Shown: positions 54,373 through 64,000, counted from the stretch's first letter. The stretch is 64,000 nt of DNA from Caballeronia zhejiangensis (GCF_000698575.1 NZ_JFHD01000009.1:124001-188000), one strand, 5' to 3'. Numbers and translations: made by a program. The notes: generated from the letters alone by a model not told the origin.

Positions 54373-55509
54373 ATGATCGACGCATTTCTCACCGAAGAGC
54401 AGCGCATGATCCGCGACGCGGCTCGCCAGTTCGCAACCGAAGCGCTCGCGCCGAACGCGGGCCAGTGGGACAAGGACGGCGCGATCCCCGACGCAGTCGT
54501 GCGGCAACTGGGCGAACTCGGCCTGCTCGGGATGATCGTGCCCGCCGAACTCGGCGGCACCTTCAGCGACTACACCGCCTACGCACTCGCGATGGAAGAG
54601 ATCGCCGCCGGCTGCGCGTCCTGCGCGACGATGATGAGCGTGCACAACTCGGTCGGCTGCGGTCCGATCCTCGCGTACGGCACCGACGCGCAGAAGGCCG
54701 AATGGCTGCCGAAGCTCGCGAGCGGCGAGGTTATCGGCGCGTTCTGCCTGACGGAGCCGCAGGCGGGCTCCGAAGCGAACAACCTGCGCGTGCGCGCCGT
54801 CGAGAAAGACGGCAAGTGGGTCATTTCCGGCAACAAGCAGTTCGTGACGAACGGCAAGCGCGCGGGCGTGGCGATCGTTTTCGCCGTGACCGATCCCGAT
54901 CAGGGCAAGCGCGGCCTCTCCGCGTTCGTCGTGCCGACGGACACGCCCGGCTTCAACGTCGGCGCGCCGGAGCACAAGCTCGGCATCCGCGCGTCGGATA
55001 CGTGTCCGATCAACTTCGACGATTGCGCGATTCCCGCCGCGAATCTGCTCGGCAAGCGCGGCGAGGGCTTGAAGATCGCGCTGTCGAATCTGGAAGGCGG
55101 GCGCATCGGCATTGCGGCGCAGGCGCTCGGCATCGCGCGCGCGGCATTCGATGCGGCGCGCGCCTATGCGAAGGAGCGCGTGCAGTTCGGCAAGCCGATT
55201 CAGGAACATCAGTCGGTGGCCAACATGCTCGCCGACATGCAAACGCAGATCAACGCCGCGCGCCTCTTGATTCATCACGCGGCGCGCATGCGTACCGAAG
55301 GCGTGCCGTGTCTGTCGGAGGCGTCGCAGGCGAAGCTGTATGCGTCGGAAATGGCGGAGCGCGTGTGTTCGGACGCGATCCAGATTCACGGCGGATACGG
55401 CTATCTGCAGGATTATCCGGTGGAGCGTCATTATCGCGATGCACGCATCACGCAGATTTACGAAGGCACCAGCGAAGTGCAGCGGATGGTGATCGCGCGC
55501 AACGTATAA
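54373..55509 (+). CDS. Acyl-CoA dehydrogenase
   Basis: 378 residues with the full ACAD plan: [38 protein letters not shown] with the FAD/substrate loop, [58 protein letters not shown] and catalytic Glu364 in [12 protein letters not shown]. It makes the first double bond in a fatty or branched acyl-CoA. It is the first gene of the operon with an acyl-CoA synthetase and a HIBCH-like enzyme; valine-type short branched acids are a reasonable substrate guess. It is divergent from the AraC regulator. Confidence 0.93.
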   Translation: MIDAFLTEEQRMIRDAARQFATEALAPNAGQWDKDGAIPDAVVRQLGELGLLGMIVPAELGGTFSDYTAYALAMEEIAAGCASCATMMSVHNSVGCGPILAYGTDAQKAEWLPKLASGEVIGAFCLTEPQAGSEANNLRVRAVEKDGKWVISGNKQFVTNGKRAGVAIVFAVTDPDQGKRGLSAFVVPTDTPGFNVGAPEHKLGIRASDTCPINFDDCAIPAANLLGKRGEGLKIALSNLEGGRIGIAAQALGIARAAFDAARAYAKERVQFGKPIQEHQSVANMLADMQTQINAARLLIHHAARMRTEGVPCLSEASQAKLYASEMAERVCSDAIQIHGGYGYLQDYPVERHYRDARITQIYEGTSEVQRMVIARNV

Positions 55510-55524
55510 ATCTTTGGAGACGCA

Positions 55525-57231
55525 ATGAACGAAGCCCAGGCATTCATCGAAGCACGAGACTTCCTGTTTGCTCATCGCACGGACTACGACACCGCATATC
55601 GCGACTTCAGATGGCCGTCGCTCGATCGCTTCAACTGGGCGCTCGATTATTTCGATCCGATGGCGCGTGGCAACGACGCGCCCGCGTTGCAGATCGTCGG
55701 CGAAAGCGGCGACGAGACACGGCTTTCGTTTGCGCAGATGAGCGAGCGTTCCGCGCGCGTCGCGAATCATTTGCGGGGGCTGAACGTGAAACGCGGCGAG
55801 CGCATTCTGCTGATGCTGCCGAATCGCGTCGAGCTATGGGACACGATGCTCGCCGCGATGAAGCTCGGCGCGATCGTCCTGCCCGCGACGACGCAGCTTG
55901 CGAGCGCGGATTTGCGCGACCGCATCGCGCTAGGCGGCGTGCAGCACGTCATCGTCGATGCAGCCGAAACGAGGAAATTCGATGGCATCGACGTACCGGG
56001 CTTGCGCATCGCGGTGGGCGGCGCGCAGGACGGCTGGCTCGCGTATGAAGCCGCGTACGACGCATCGGCGGAATTCGCCAAGGACGGCGAAACGTCCGCG
56101 AACGATCCGTATCTGCTGTACTTCACGTCCGGCACGACGTCGAAGCCGAAGCTCGTCGCGCATACGCATCAGAGTTATCCGGTCGGGCATCTCTCGACGA
56201 TGTACTGGATCGGCCTGCAACCCGGCGACGTCCACTGGAACATCAGCTCGCCCGGCTGGGCGAAACACGCGTGGAGCTGCTTCTTCGCGCCGTGGAACGC
56301 GCAGGCGTGCGTGTTCATCTACAACTTCAGCCGTTTCGACGCCGCCCGCGCGCTCGATGTGCTCGTGAAGCACGAAGTCACGACGCTGTGCGCGCCGCCG
56401 ACCGTGTGGCGCATGCTCGTGCAGGAGCCACTCGCGTCGTACGAGGTGAAGCTGCGCGAGATCGTCGGGGCGGGCGAGCCGCTGAATCCGGAGATCATCG
56501 AGCGCGTGCAGCATGCGTGGGGATTGCCGATCCGCGACGGCTACGGCCAGACCGAAACCACCGCGCAGATTGCCAACACGCCGGGCCAGCGGCTCGTGCC
56601 GGGCTCGATGGGCCGTCCGCTGCCGGGTTATCGCGTGGCCTTGCTCGATCCGGATGGCAATCCTGCCGAAGAAGGCGAAATCGCGCTCGCGCTCGATCCG
56701 CCGCCGCTCGGCCTGATGACCGGTTACGCCGATAACCCCAAGGCCACCGAAAACGCGATGCGAGGCGGCTTCTATCGCACATCCGATGTCGCCGCGCGTG
56801 GCGCGGACGGCTACTTCGTCTACGTCGGCCGCGCGGATGACGTGTTCAAGTCGTCGGATTACCGCTTGAGCCCGTTCGAGCTGGAAAGCGTGCTGATCGA
56901 GCACGAAGCGATCGCCGAGGCGGCTGTCGTGCCGAGTCCCGATCCGCTGCGACTTTCGGTGCCGAAGGCGTTCGTCACGCTGCGTCACGGCTATTCGATC
57001 GGACCCGAACTCGCGAAAAGCGTGTTCGCGTTCTCGCGCGAACGGCTCGCGCCGTACAAGCGCATCCGCCGGCTCGAATTCGCGGAATTGCCGAAGACCA
57101 TCTCCGGCAAGATTCGCCGCGTCGATTTGCGCCGGCAGGAAATCGCGCGCACGCAGGACGGCGCGCGCGGCGAGTTCGAGTTCTGGGAGGAAGATTTCCC
57201 GGAGCTGCGCCAGACCAGCAAGGCCGACTAA
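55525..57231 (+). CDS. AMP-forming acyl-CoA synthetase
   Basis: ATG 55525 follows TTTGGAGACGCA; 568 residues. The AMP-binding motifs are present: LLYFTSGTTSKPKLVAHTHQ (P-loop), RDGYGQTETT, GFYRTSDVAARGADGYFVYV, and the C-terminal catalytic Lys region PKTISGKIRRVDLR. Length and the WSPGW-like HWNISSPGWAKHAWSCFFAP resemble medium-chain/branched acyl-CoA synthetases. It lies 15 bp after the acyl-CoA dehydrogenase and 8 bp before the HIBCH-like gene and probably activates the acid entering this route. Confidence 0.92.
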   Translation: MNEAQAFIEARDFLFAHRTDYDTAYRDFRWPSLDRFNWALDYFDPMARGNDAPALQIVGESGDETRLSFAQMSERSARVANHLRGLNVKRGERILLMLPNRVELWDTMLAAMKLGAIVLPATTQLASADLRDRIALGGVQHVIVDAAETRKFDGIDVPGLRIAVGGAQDGWLAYEAAYDASAEFAKDGETSANDPYLLYFTSGTTSKPKLVAHTHQSYPVGHLSTMYWIGLQPGDVHWNISSPGWAKHAWSCFFAPWNAQACVFIYNFSRFDAARALDVLVKHEVTTLCAPPTVWRMLVQEPLASYEVKLREIVGAGEPLNPEIIERVQHAWGLPIRDGYGQTETTAQIANTPGQRLVPGSMGRPLPGYRVALLDPDGNPAEEGEIALALDPPPLGLMTGYADNPKATENAMRGGFYRTSDVAARGADGYFVYVGRADDVFKSSDYRLSPFELESVLIEHEAIAEAAVVPSPDPLRLSVPKAFVTLRHGYSIGPELAKSVFAFSRERLAPYKRIRRLEFAELPKTISGKIRRVDLRRQEIARTQDGARGEFEFWEEDFPELRQTSKAD

Positions 57232-57239
57232 AGGAATTC

Positions 57240-58352
57240 ATGAGCACGCTTGAACTTTCACGCGACGCGCCGGAAGTCGCCTTCGAGGTCGTGAACCGTG
57301 TGGCGATCGTCACGCTCGACCGTCCGCATGCCTTGAACGCGCTCTCGCACGGCATGATCGCGCATCTCGCCGAACGTTTCGCGCAATGCGCCGCGGACGA
57401 TTCGATCGCCGCGGTCGTCTTGCGCGGCGCGGGAGAGAAGGCGTTTTGCGCGGGCGGCGACGTGCGCAAGCTCTATCACGCGGCGCGCAACGATCCGCAT
57501 CACGAGACGCCGTGGCTCAAGTTTTTCATCGATGAATATCGGCTCGATTTCACGGTGCATCGCTTTGCGAAGCCGGTTATCGCGCTGATGGACGGCATCG
57601 TGATGGGCGGCGGCATGGGCCTCGCGCAAGGCGCGGCGTTGCGCATCGCGACCGAGCGCACGCGCATGGCGATGCCGGAGACGCGCATCGGCCTGTTGCC
57701 CGATGTCGGCGCGACGCATTTCCTGCGCGTGCTGCCGCGCGATCTCGCGCTTTACGTCGGGTTGACGGGCGCGCGTCTGTCGGGCGCGGATGCGCGGCGT
57801 GTCGGTCTCGCGGACGAATGCGTGCCGTCGACGTGGCTGCGCAGTTTCGTCGAGCGTCTCGAAGCTATCCGCTGGGACGATGCGCAGGACACGATGACGC
57901 AACTGGCGCGCGTGTTCGTGCCGAGCGCGAATATCGAACGGCACGCGCCGCTCGACGATATGCGCGCGCAAATCAAACGCCATTTCGCCGTGTGCGCGAC
58001 GGGCGGCGTGGAACGCATCGTCGCATCGCTCGCAACGGATGAATCCGACTGGGCGCGCGCGACGCTCGCGCTGCTCGAAAGCCATTCGCCGACGATGCTC
58101 GAAGTCACGTATCACGCGCTTTTGCGTGGCCGTCAGATGTCGCTCGCGGACTGCTTTCGCATGGAACTCGGCGTCGTGTACCGCGCGATCGATGACGGCG
58201 ATTTCGTCGAAGGCGTGCGGGCGCTCATCATCGACAAGGACGAGCGGCCGCGTTTCGCGCCGACGACGCTCGCGCAAGTGCGCGCCGAGCGCGTGCAGCA
58301 CTTCCTGTCATCGCCGTGGCGCAGGGAAATGCATCCGCTCGCCGATCTGTAG
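57240..58352 (+). CDS. Enoyl-CoA hydratase/isomerase family, 3-hydroxyisobutyryl-CoA hydrolase type
   Basis: ATG 57240 follows AAAGGAATTC; 370 residues, longer than plain hydratases and matching ECH_2/HIBCH. Signs: FCAGGDVRKLYHAARN, GIVMGGGMGLAQGAALRI, MAMPETRIGLLPDVGATHFL and a C-terminal extension with SLADCFRMELGVVYRA and EGVRALIIDKDERPRFAP. HIBCH hydrolyses 3-hydroxyisobutyryl-CoA in valine breakdown or related 3-hydroxyacyl-CoAs. With the dehydrogenase and synthetase it makes a short branched-acid pathway. Confidence 0.9.
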   Translation: MSTLELSRDAPEVAFEVVNRVAIVTLDRPHALNALSHGMIAHLAERFAQCAADDSIAAVVLRGAGEKAFCAGGDVRKLYHAARNDPHHETPWLKFFIDEYRLDFTVHRFAKPVIALMDGIVMGGGMGLAQGAALRIATERTRMAMPETRIGLLPDVGATHFLRVLPRDLALYVGLTGARLSGADARRVGLADECVPSTWLRSFVERLEAIRWDDAQDTMTQLARVFVPSANIERHAPLDDMRAQIKRHFAVCATGGVERIVASLATDESDWARATLALLESHSPTMLEVTYHALLRGRQMSLADCFRMELGVVYRAIDDGDFVEGVRALIIDKDERPRFAPTTLAQVRAERVQHFLSSPWRREMHPLADL

Positions 58353-58465
58353 GCGGGACCTCTCGACGGAATTCGCAAGCAAATGTTTCTGCAGCGAACC
58401 GTCCAGATGACCGATGGTCGAATCGGGCTTATCGAACATCGGACAATTCTGAGGAGGAACCGAAC

Positions 58466-59176
58466 ATGGCGAACCGTACGTATCGAACGGCGCTTCTTTC
58501 GGCTGGGATCGCATTTGCGGTAATCGCGCCGGGGGCATCGTACGCACAACTCAATCTTCAACAGTTCGGCTTCGGCAGCGGCAAGTCCGACGTGACGTCG
58601 GGCGCGAACGGCGCGACGCAGCCTTCGGCGCTGAATTCGCTTCTGCAAAGCTATGTCGGCGCGAACCAGCAAGTGCTGACCGGGCAGTCGACCCTCGCCT
58701 CGGCGATGGGCATGTCGAGCGTCGCGAGCCAGGCGCAATCGGCGGCGGGGTTGCTCTCCGGCGCATCGGGCGGGAACGCCGTTCCGAGCACGAGCGTATT
58801 GTCGCAACTCGGCGGCACGCAGCAGAGCGTGTCCCAATCGCTGATGCAGGCATTCACGAACGGCTCCGCGACGCCGCCGACAGCCGCCAGCAAGAAGACC
58901 TTCAGCGACGGCCTCGCGTCGCTCGGGCAGGGCGTAAAGCAGTACGCCGGCCTGCAATCGAATCTCGGCTCGGTGACGAATTCGATGAACATGTCGTCGC
59001 TGCTGGAGGCGGGTTCGAATCCGTCGACCGTGCAGGCGGCGAGCTATGTCGCGCAATCGGCGCCGGGGCAGTTGCAGTCGCTCATGCAGACGCTCTCGCA
59101 AGCGGTGCAGTACGCGAAGACCAATGGCATTTCGGTGCCGTCGATCGCGACAGCGGCGCTGAGCGGCGCGCAGTAA
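58466..59176 (+). CDS. Exported protein of unknown function, Ser/Gln/Ala-rich
   Basis: ATG 58466 has GAGGAGG upstream; 236 residues. Signal peptide TALLSAGIAFAVIAPGASYA. The mature part is low-complexity with many Gln, Ser, Ala and Gly (SALNSLLQSYVGANQQVL, QSVSQSLMQAFTNGSATPPT, YVAQSAPGQLQSLMQTLSQA), possibly alpha-helical repeats. No family recognised. It is separated by 113 bp from the preceding operon and followed by its own terminator. Confidence 0.72.
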   Translation: MANRTYRTALLSAGIAFAVIAPGASYAQLNLQQFGFGSGKSDVTSGANGATQPSALNSLLQSYVGANQQVLTGQSTLASAMGMSSVASQAQSAAGLLSGASGGNAVPSTSVLSQLGGTQQSVSQSLMQAFTNGSATPPTAASKKTFSDGLASLGQGVKQYAGLQSNLGSVTNSMNMSSLLEAGSNPSTVQAASYVAQSAPGQLQSLMQTLSQAVQYAKTNGISVPSIATAALSGAQ

Positions 59177-59209
59177 CGCGATGTGAAGCGGCGATCACGC
59201 GCGCAAAGG

Positions 59210-59247
59210 AAAAGCGGCGGGGCTCATGCGAGCCACGCCGCTTTTTT
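59210..59247. terminator. Rho-independent terminator between convergent exported-protein and DUF6572-like genes
   Basis: AAAAGCGGCG-G-GGCTC, loop ATGC, GAGCC-A-CGCCGC and TTTTTT. A strong, almost perfect stem usable from both strands. Confidence 0.88.
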
Positions 59248-59264
59248 CGATCGCGGGAGTTGGT

Positions 59265-59807
59265 TCAGTAGCTTGCCGCCTGACGCATCGCGAGACGCCT
59301 GAGCAGGGGCAGCGCCTGCGGCAGGCCCGATTTGGGCATCGAGGGCGGAAGATACGAAACGTCGGCGACGTCGGCGAGTTGCTGCATGCGCGGGTCGGGA
59401 TCGAGCACTTCCAGCGCGGGCGGCTCGACCGGTTCGGCTGCGACGCGCTCCGGTTTATCGACGGAAATGCCGAGCGAATGACGCACGTCGACGCCACGGA
59501 TATGCACCTTGTAACCCGCGTCGGTCACGACGCGTTCGCGCGATTTCCAGAATTCGAGTCCCGACGGCGTCATGGGATGCATCGACACGTATTCGACCAC
59601 GATCTCATAGCCGCGAACTTTCGGATAATTCAACAGCAATTTGCCTGAACGAATATAACGGATGTAGCGGTCGATCTTCTTTGTGAGCAAATCCTGATGC
59701 TTCTCTTCATCGCGCCAGTCCAGATCGTCGAAGAGCCCGACATATACGCGCTTGAAGAGAATATTCACTCCGATGTAATCGATGTCGTCCACGTCACGCA
59801 AAGACAT
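59265..59807 (-). CDS. DUF6572-like domain protein with extended C-terminus
   Basis: ATG 59807 with AGGGG eight bases upstream; 180 residues. The first ~100 residues follow the DUF6572 pattern as I remember it: SLRDVDDIDYIGVN, VYVGLFDDLDWRDEEKHQDL, LTKKIDRYIRYIRSGKLLL, VVEYVSMHPMTPSGLEFW. The remaining 80 residues (EPVEPPALEVLDPDPRMQQL etc.) are Pro-rich and look disordered. Function is unknown; the protein is cytoplasmic. Confidence 0.7.
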   Translation of the reverse strand: MSLRDVDDIDYIGVNILFKRVYVGLFDDLDWRDEEKHQDLLTKKIDRYIRYIRSGKLLLNYPKVRGYEIVVEYVSMHPMTPSGLEFWKSRERVVTDAGYKVHIRGVDVRHSLGISVDKPERVAAEPVEPPALEVLDPDPRMQQLADVADVSYLPPSMPKSGLPQALPLLRRLAMRQAASY

Positions 59808-59998
59808 GGTCAATCCCCTGCGCCCTCAATCGGGCAAATAACGAAGGATTGCATTGTAACGGATATGCATCGCCCAAAAACCGTGAAACACCGTGTTAAC
59901 CGGCACAAAATCTCATTTTCGTAAGAGTCCGAATTCTCGATTTAAGCGCATTCCGATTGTCGATAAAAAATGCGACAAATCGAGAATATCTTTATCAA

Positions 59999-61171
59999 TT
60001 AACCCTGTCTTCCCGATGTATCCGCGAGACCCCGCGCCGACGGGGTGTTCGCGATTTCCTCGTTACTCATCGCTTCGACTTGCGGCAGCGGCGGTTGCTC
60101 GTTGATCCACGCGTTCAGAATCGTCGACGTCACGGCGAGAATCACCGGACCGATGAACAATCCGACTATTCCGAATGCGAACATGCCGCCGAGCACGCCG
60201 GAGAGAATCAGCAGCATCGAGAGATTCACGCCGCGCTTGATGAGAATGGGGCGCAGGAAGTTATCGAGCATCGCGATCATGATCGACCACACGAGCAGCA
60301 TCGAAGCGACGACGGTCGATCCGTTCCAGAAGAGCCACGCAACGCCGCCGAGCAGCGGCAGGAGCGGGCCGATCTGCGCGAGGCAGAGCATCAGCATGAC
60401 CGCGGTGATGATGCCCGCGGCGGGCACGCCCGCAACCGCAAGCCCGATGCCGCCGAGCGCCGATTGCGTGACCGCCGTCACGACGATGCCGAGCGCGACC
60501 GCGCGGATCGCGAGGCCGGCGAGCTTGACGGCTTCGGCGCCGCGCTGCGCGGCGATGCGCGTCGCGAAGCGCGTGACGAAGCGGCCGGCCGCCTCGCCGT
60601 TGGTGTACAGAATGCCGGAGATGATGACGGTGATCACCATGTGCATGACGAACACGCCGACCACGGCCGCATGCGAAAGCATCCAGCGCGCGACGATCGT
60701 CACGTAGGGTTCGAGCTTCGCGAGCAGGCCGCCGGGGCCGGCGTCGGAGAGCATCTGCCATTCCTTCGATACGCGCGCGCCGACGAGCGGCACGTCATGG
60801 ATCCAGCCCGGCGGCGGCGGCAGCGCGTAGCTCGGCAGACTCTTGACGGCGGCCATGATCTCGCCGCCGTGCTCCGCGAGCGTCGAGATCGCCGAATAGA
60901 GCGGCAGCACGATGACGACCAGCAGCATCAGCAGCATGACGGTGGTCGCGATCCAGCGGCGGTTGCCGCAGCGGCGCTGCACGGCGAGCATGAGCGGCCA
61001 GGTCGCGACGACGATCGTCGTCGCCCAGATGAGTCCCGGCAGGAACGGGCGCAGCACGTAGAGACTGCCGACCGTGAGCGCGGTCAGGATCGTGATGACG
61101 AGCAGAATGCGCGCGATGTCCACCGGCTGGCGGGGATTCGGATTCGGCTGTCCGTTGGATAGGATGGGCAT
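59999..61171 (-). CDS. AI-2E family transporter (YdiK/PerM-like permease)
   Basis: ATG 61171 gives 390 residues; a longer reading to 61315 is not supported. About eight membrane helices with the family features LPGLIWATTIVVATWPLMLA, LALPLYSAISTL-type VIVLPLYSAISTLAEHG, AAVTQSALGGIGL-type segment, CLAQIGPLLPLLGGVAWLFW and RPILIKRGVNLSMLLILSGV, FGIVGLFIGPVILAV. Family members export autoinducer-2 or act as Na+/H+ antiporters; the role here is not certain. Confidence 0.9.
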   Translation of the reverse strand: MPILSNGQPNPNPRQPVDIARILLVITILTALTVGSLYVLRPFLPGLIWATTIVVATWPLMLAVQRRCGNRRWIATTVMLLMLLVVIVLPLYSAISTLAEHGGEIMAAVKSLPSYALPPPPGWIHDVPLVGARVSKEWQMLSDAGPGGLLAKLEPYVTIVARWMLSHAAVVGVFVMHMVITVIISGILYTNGEAAGRFVTRFATRIAAQRGAEAVKLAGLAIRAVALGIVVTAVTQSALGGIGLAVAGVPAAGIITAVMLMLCLAQIGPLLPLLGGVAWLFWNGSTVVASMLLVWSIMIAMLDNFLRPILIKRGVNLSMLLILSGVLGGMFAFGIVGLFIGPVILAVTSTILNAWINEQPPLPQVEAMSNEEIANTPSARGLADTSGRQG

Positions 61172-61513
61172 GATGCGTCCGGATAAAGGTGATGATCGAA
61201 GCGGCGCCCGCGCAAAGGCCACGCGCGTGACGAGGATGAACGAGCGATAAGCGAAAGCCGGCGATCCGGCAAGCCGCTCCCGGCATCGACGGGCGCAATC
61301 ATAACGGCACTCCAATCCATACTACTAAAAATCGGCGCCCGTCTTCCCCTGAAATACCCTTCGTGCAGCGCGTGCCGAAACGAACGCGCGCCTTTAACGA
61401 AATCTGGAAATGCATTTTTAAATTGCCTATTCTTTTTTGCGGGCGCAGAAGAGGGCACGCAATGTTCCGCCGCGCATAACGAGGCCCACACAAGAACGAT
61501 TTGGGAGACTGAC
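61172..61513. other. Divergent intergenic region in front of the PQQ dehydrogenase gene
   Basis: About 340 bp without a clear gene. It holds the promoters of the permease (minus) and PQQ dehydrogenase (plus). The stretch 61410-61440 is AT-rich (AATTGCCTATTCTTTTTT). A GGGAG ribosome site precedes ATG 61514. Confidence 0.4.
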
Positions 61514-63256
61514 ATGGCCGGTTTTTCCCGTACCTCGCTCGTTGCGCTCATTGTTGCCGTCGGTGCTTTCGGGATCGTGACATCGCCCGGAATCGAAGCC
61601 GCCGACGAAATCCAGAACGCCAACACGACGCAAGCCTCGCCAGTCCCGAGCTCGCTGCGATCCATCTCGCAGCAGCAGCTCGACGGCGCCGCGGGCGACA
61701 GCGCGTCGTGGCTGCATTCGAACGGATCGTATGCCGAAACGCGCTACGCGCCCGCGACGCAGATCAACACGTCGAACGTCGCCAAGCTCAAACCGGCGTT
61801 CATCTTCCAGACCGCCGTGATGGAGTCGATGGAAACCGCGCCGATCGTCTCGAACGGTGTGATGTTCCTGACCACGTCCTACAACCACGTCTACGCGATC
61901 GACGCGGTCACGGGCAAGGAGTTCTGGCATTACAAGCACAAGATGGGTCCGGTCACGACGTTCTGCTGCGGTCCGAACAATCGCGGCGTGGCGATCTCGG
62001 GCGACCGGCTCTTCATGGGCACGCTCGATTCGAAGCTCGTCGCGCTCGATGCGAAGACCGGCAACGTGCTCTGGTCGACGCAGATCGCCGATCCCGAAGA
62101 AGGCTATTCGGAGACGATGGCGCCCGTCGTCGTCGAAGACAAGGTGCTGATCGGCACGAACGGCGGCGAGTACGGCATACGCGGCTTCGTGAAGGCGTTC
62201 GACGCGAACTCCGGCCAGTTGCTGTGGACGTTCTACACGATTCCCGATACCGGCAGCGAAGGCGTCTGGGCCGAGAACGACGCCGTCGGCCGCAACATGA
62301 AGCGCGACATCGCGGCGGAAAAGAAGACGCTCGCGGAGAAGGGCGGCGACTTCAACAAGACGCTCGGCGGCGGCGTGTGGATGGCGCCCGCGATCGATCG
62401 CAAGACGCGCACGGTGTACTTCGTGGTCGGCAATCCGTCGCCGGACCTCTACGGCGCGATTCGTCCCGGCGACAATCTCTATACCGATTCGCTCGTCGCC
62501 GTCGATCTCGACAGCGGCAAGTACAAGTGGCACTTCCAGTACATCGCGCACGACGTATGGGATCTCGACGCGGCGAGCCCGCCGATTCTCATCGACGTGA
62601 AGGACAAGAACGGGCAGATGATTCCGGGCATCATCCACGGCGGCAAGACGGGCTTCGTCTATGTGCACGATCGCCGCGACGGCAAGCTGATTCGCGTCTC
62701 CGAAGCGATGATTCCGCAGGAAGGCGTGTGGACACTGCCGACGCCCACCGGCGCGCGGATGCTGCCGGGCGCGAACGGCGGCGTCGAATGGTCGCCGATG
62801 GCCTTCAGCCCGAAGACGCGCATGGCGTATGCGGCGAACCTGCATCAGCCGATGACGTATCAGGTCGAGGAAGTCGCGTACCCCGGCGGCAAGCTGTGGC
62901 TCGGCGGCGCGTTCAAGGTGATTCCTTCCGAGCAGCAATGGGGCAGGCTTGTTGCGGTGAACGTCGATACCGGCAAGATCGCGTGGGGCTTCAAGACGGA
63001 TCAGCCGTTGATCGGCGGCGTACTCGCGACGGCGGGCGGGCTCGTCTTCAACGGCGAAGGCAACGGCCTGTTCCGCGCCTTCGACGCCGCCACCGGCCGC
63101 AAGCTCTGGGAGTTCCAGTGCGGCGCGGGGGTCAACGCGCCGGCGGTGTCGTACATGGTGAACGGCAAGCAGTACATCGCGGTCGCGGCGGGCGGCAACA
63201 CGCAGCTCGACTTCAAGCGCGGCAACAGCCTGCTCGTGTTCGCGCTGCCTCGATGA
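61514..63256 (+). CDS. PQQ-dependent alcohol dehydrogenase, soluble eight-blade quinoprotein
   Basis: 580 residues with a signal peptide ([16 protein letters not shown]). It has the W-motif propeller of PQQ enzymes: [20 protein letters not shown] with vicinal Cys151-Cys152 stacking on [33 protein letters not shown] with catalytic Asp350, [33 protein letters not shown]. There is no fused cytochrome; the separate diheme cytochrome gene follows with ATGA-type overlap. Asp352 at +2 resembles the lanthanide-type position of XoxF, but glucose-dehydrogenase-type enzymes also have Asp here, so metal use is open. It oxidises an alcohol in the periplasm. Confidence 0.9.
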   Translation: MAGFSRTSLVALIVAVGAFGIVTSPGIEAADEIQNANTTQASPVPSSLRSISQQQLDGAAGDSASWLHSNGSYAETRYAPATQINTSNVAKLKPAFIFQTAVMESMETAPIVSNGVMFLTTSYNHVYAIDAVTGKEFWHYKHKMGPVTTFCCGPNNRGVAISGDRLFMGTLDSKLVALDAKTGNVLWSTQIADPEEGYSETMAPVVVEDKVLIGTNGGEYGIRGFVKAFDANSGQLLWTFYTIPDTGSEGVWAENDAVGRNMKRDIAAEKKTLAEKGGDFNKTLGGGVWMAPAIDRKTRTVYFVVGNPSPDLYGAIRPGDNLYTDSLVAVDLDSGKYKWHFQYIAHDVWDLDAASPPILIDVKDKNGQMIPGIIHGGKTGFVYVHDRRDGKLIRVSEAMIPQEGVWTLPTPTGARMLPGANGGVEWSPMAFSPKTRMAYAANLHQPMTYQVEEVAYPGGKLWLGGAFKVIPSEQQWGRLVAVNVDTGKIAWGFKTDQPLIGGVLATAGGLVFNGEGNGLFRAFDAATGRKLWEFQCGAGVNAPAVSYMVNGKQYIAVAAGGNTQLDFKRGNSLLVFALPR

Positions 63257-63876
63257 TGACGCCTTCGAAGCGATCGAAACGCGTGCGTGTCTGGCTCGTC
63301 TACGCGCTGTGGCTCGTCGCGTGTCTGCTGTTGTCGCTGCCGTCGCTCTCGCGCGCCGCGGACGCGCAGACGGCTGCCGCGACGAAGGCCGCCATCTGCA
63401 CATCGTGCCATGGCATCAACGGCAATTCGACGACGGGCGATTATCCGTCGCTCGCGGGGCAAACGTCGCGCTACATTTATCTGCAATTGCGCGACTTCAA
63501 GGCGGGCCGCCGCAGCGATCCGCGGATGTCGCCGATGGCCGCGAATCTCACGCCCGACGACATGCACCTGCTCGCCGATTACTTCGCCGCGCAAAAGCCC
63601 ATCGCCGCCGATTTCAAGGCGGACCCGGTGAAAGTGGAAGCGGGCAGGAAGAAGTCCGAAGAGATTCTGTGCACGATGTGCCATCTCGGCGGCTTCTCCG
63701 GGCAGAACGAGATCCCGCGCGTGGCGGGACAGCAGTATCCGTACATCGTGAAGCAGTTGCAGGACTTCCGCGACCGGAAGCGCACCAACGACGCGGGCAA
63801 CATGACGAGCGTGTCGAAGAATCTGACCGACGCGGACATCGAGAATCTGGCGAACTACATCGCGAATCTGCAATGA
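63253..63876 (+). CDS. Diheme cytochrome c (c4-type), electron acceptor of the PQQ dehydrogenase
   Basis: ATG 63253 overlaps the dehydrogenase stop; 207 residues. An uncleaved or cleaved N-terminal hydrophobic segment ([18 protein letters not shown]) is followed by two heme sites: CTSCH (49-53) and CTMCH (140-144), each with a Met ligand region downstream (MSPMAANLT and MTSVSKNLT). Two similar half-domains give the c4 plan. It should take electrons from the PQQ enzyme and pass them to the respiratory chain. Confidence 0.92.
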   Translation: MMTPSKRSKRVRVWLVYALWLVACLLLSLPSLSRAADAQTAAATKAAICTSCHGINGNSTTGDYPSLAGQTSRYIYLQLRDFKAGRRSDPRMSPMAANLTPDDMHLLADYFAAQKPIAADFKADPVKVEAGRKKSEEILCTMCHLGGFSGQNEIPRVAGQQYPYIVKQLQDFRDRKRTNDAGNMTSVSKNLTDADIENLANYIANLQ

Positions 63877-63879
63877 CGC

Positions 63880-64000
63880 ATGACAAAACGCCTACGCTTG
63901 CTGACCATTTTCCTGTCGATGACATGCGCGATCGCTTACGCGCAAGAGGACGCCTACACGCTCAACGAACGCCTGCTTTCCGCGACGCGCGAAGGCGATC
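63880..64000 (+). CDS. N-terminal part of an exported protein, probably ankyrin-repeat (cut by window edge)
   Basis: ATG 63880, three bases after the cytochrome stop, opens a frame running off the right end (40 codons). It has a signal peptide (LRLLTIFLSMTCAIAYA) and then QEDAYTLNERLLSATREGD, which looks like the first helix of an ankyrin repeat. It is co-directional with the PQQ dehydrogenase and cytochrome genes and may be a periplasmic helper. The call on the repeat type is tentative. Confidence 0.6.
   Translation, partial: MTKRLRLLTIFLSMTCAIAYAQEDAYTLNERLLSATREGD

Noticed and set aside
58316..58465. 5' extension of the exported protein gene
   Set aside because: It would bury the signal peptide and ignores the strong GAGGAGG before ATG 58466.
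61427..63403. 658-codon minus-strand frame opposite the PQQ dehydrogenase
   Set aside because: Same antisense effect; no recognisable protein features.

Overview
The window is high-GC proteobacterial DNA with closely packed operons, many ATGA/GTGA start-stop overlaps and gene families typical of Burkholderiaceae. A Paraburkholderia or Caballeronia chromosome or chromid is the best guess. That is an inference from protein families and style; no marker gene such as rRNA is present, and no tRNA or CRISPR array was seen.

Layout. (1) 1-5766: a catabolic operon with an enoyl-CoA hydratase tail, MHS-type transporter, family I CoA-transferase, divergent shikimate-dehydrogenase-like enzyme, DUF993 aldolase-like TIM barrel and MaoC hydratase. 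Its substrate is not obvious. (2) 6224-22951: a type VI secretion (T6SS) island with VgrG, a large cell-wall-degrading effector and a candidate periplasmic immunity protein, PAAR, an unknown membrane protein, TssM, a broken TssA, TssF, TssG and two TssJ lipoproteins. It has no tssB, C, D, E, H, K or L and is flanked by unrelated genes on both sides. The end of the effector and the next 1.8 kb are clearly AT-richer than the surroundings. (3) 22996-26026: M23 peptidase, aldehyde dehydrogenase and a small unknown gene.

(4) 26124-39937: a C2/dicarboxylate (oxalate-type) cluster with two LysR regulators, an OxlT-like antiporter, a PanE-like reductase, a small membrane protein plus GntR/FCD regulator, SucCD-like CoA ligase, formyl-CoA:oxalate CoA-transferase (Frc), ADP-forming acyl-CoA ligase, an FAH-family enzyme and a membrane protein. 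No oxalyl-CoA decarboxylase is present. A 15-bp sequence recurs at four promoters here and is probably the GntR operator. (5) 39944-50352: mixed genes: CsbD-like stress protein, response regulator plus double-domain KaiC-like ATPase, DUF2968 protein, OmpA lipoprotein, Ogt, secreted nuclease with an overlapping small gene, alpha/beta hydrolase, MATE pump, YnfA and DUF2891. (6) 50733-59807: MHS transporter, HTH-like protein, 53-residue protein, AraC regulator divergent from an acyl-CoA dehydrogenase / acyl-CoA synthetase / HIBCH-like operon, secreted protein and DUF6572-like protein. (7) 59999-64000: AI-2E-type permease, then a PQQ-dependent alcohol dehydrogenase with its diheme cytochrome c and the start of another exported protein.

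The strongest leads are the modular T6SS effector/immunity pair at a base-composition break, the incomplete T6SS locus with a frameshifted tssA, the four-copy operator in the oxalate-type cluster, and the unassigned DUF993/AroE-like operon at the left edge. All functional calls rest on reading motifs by eye; no database search was run.
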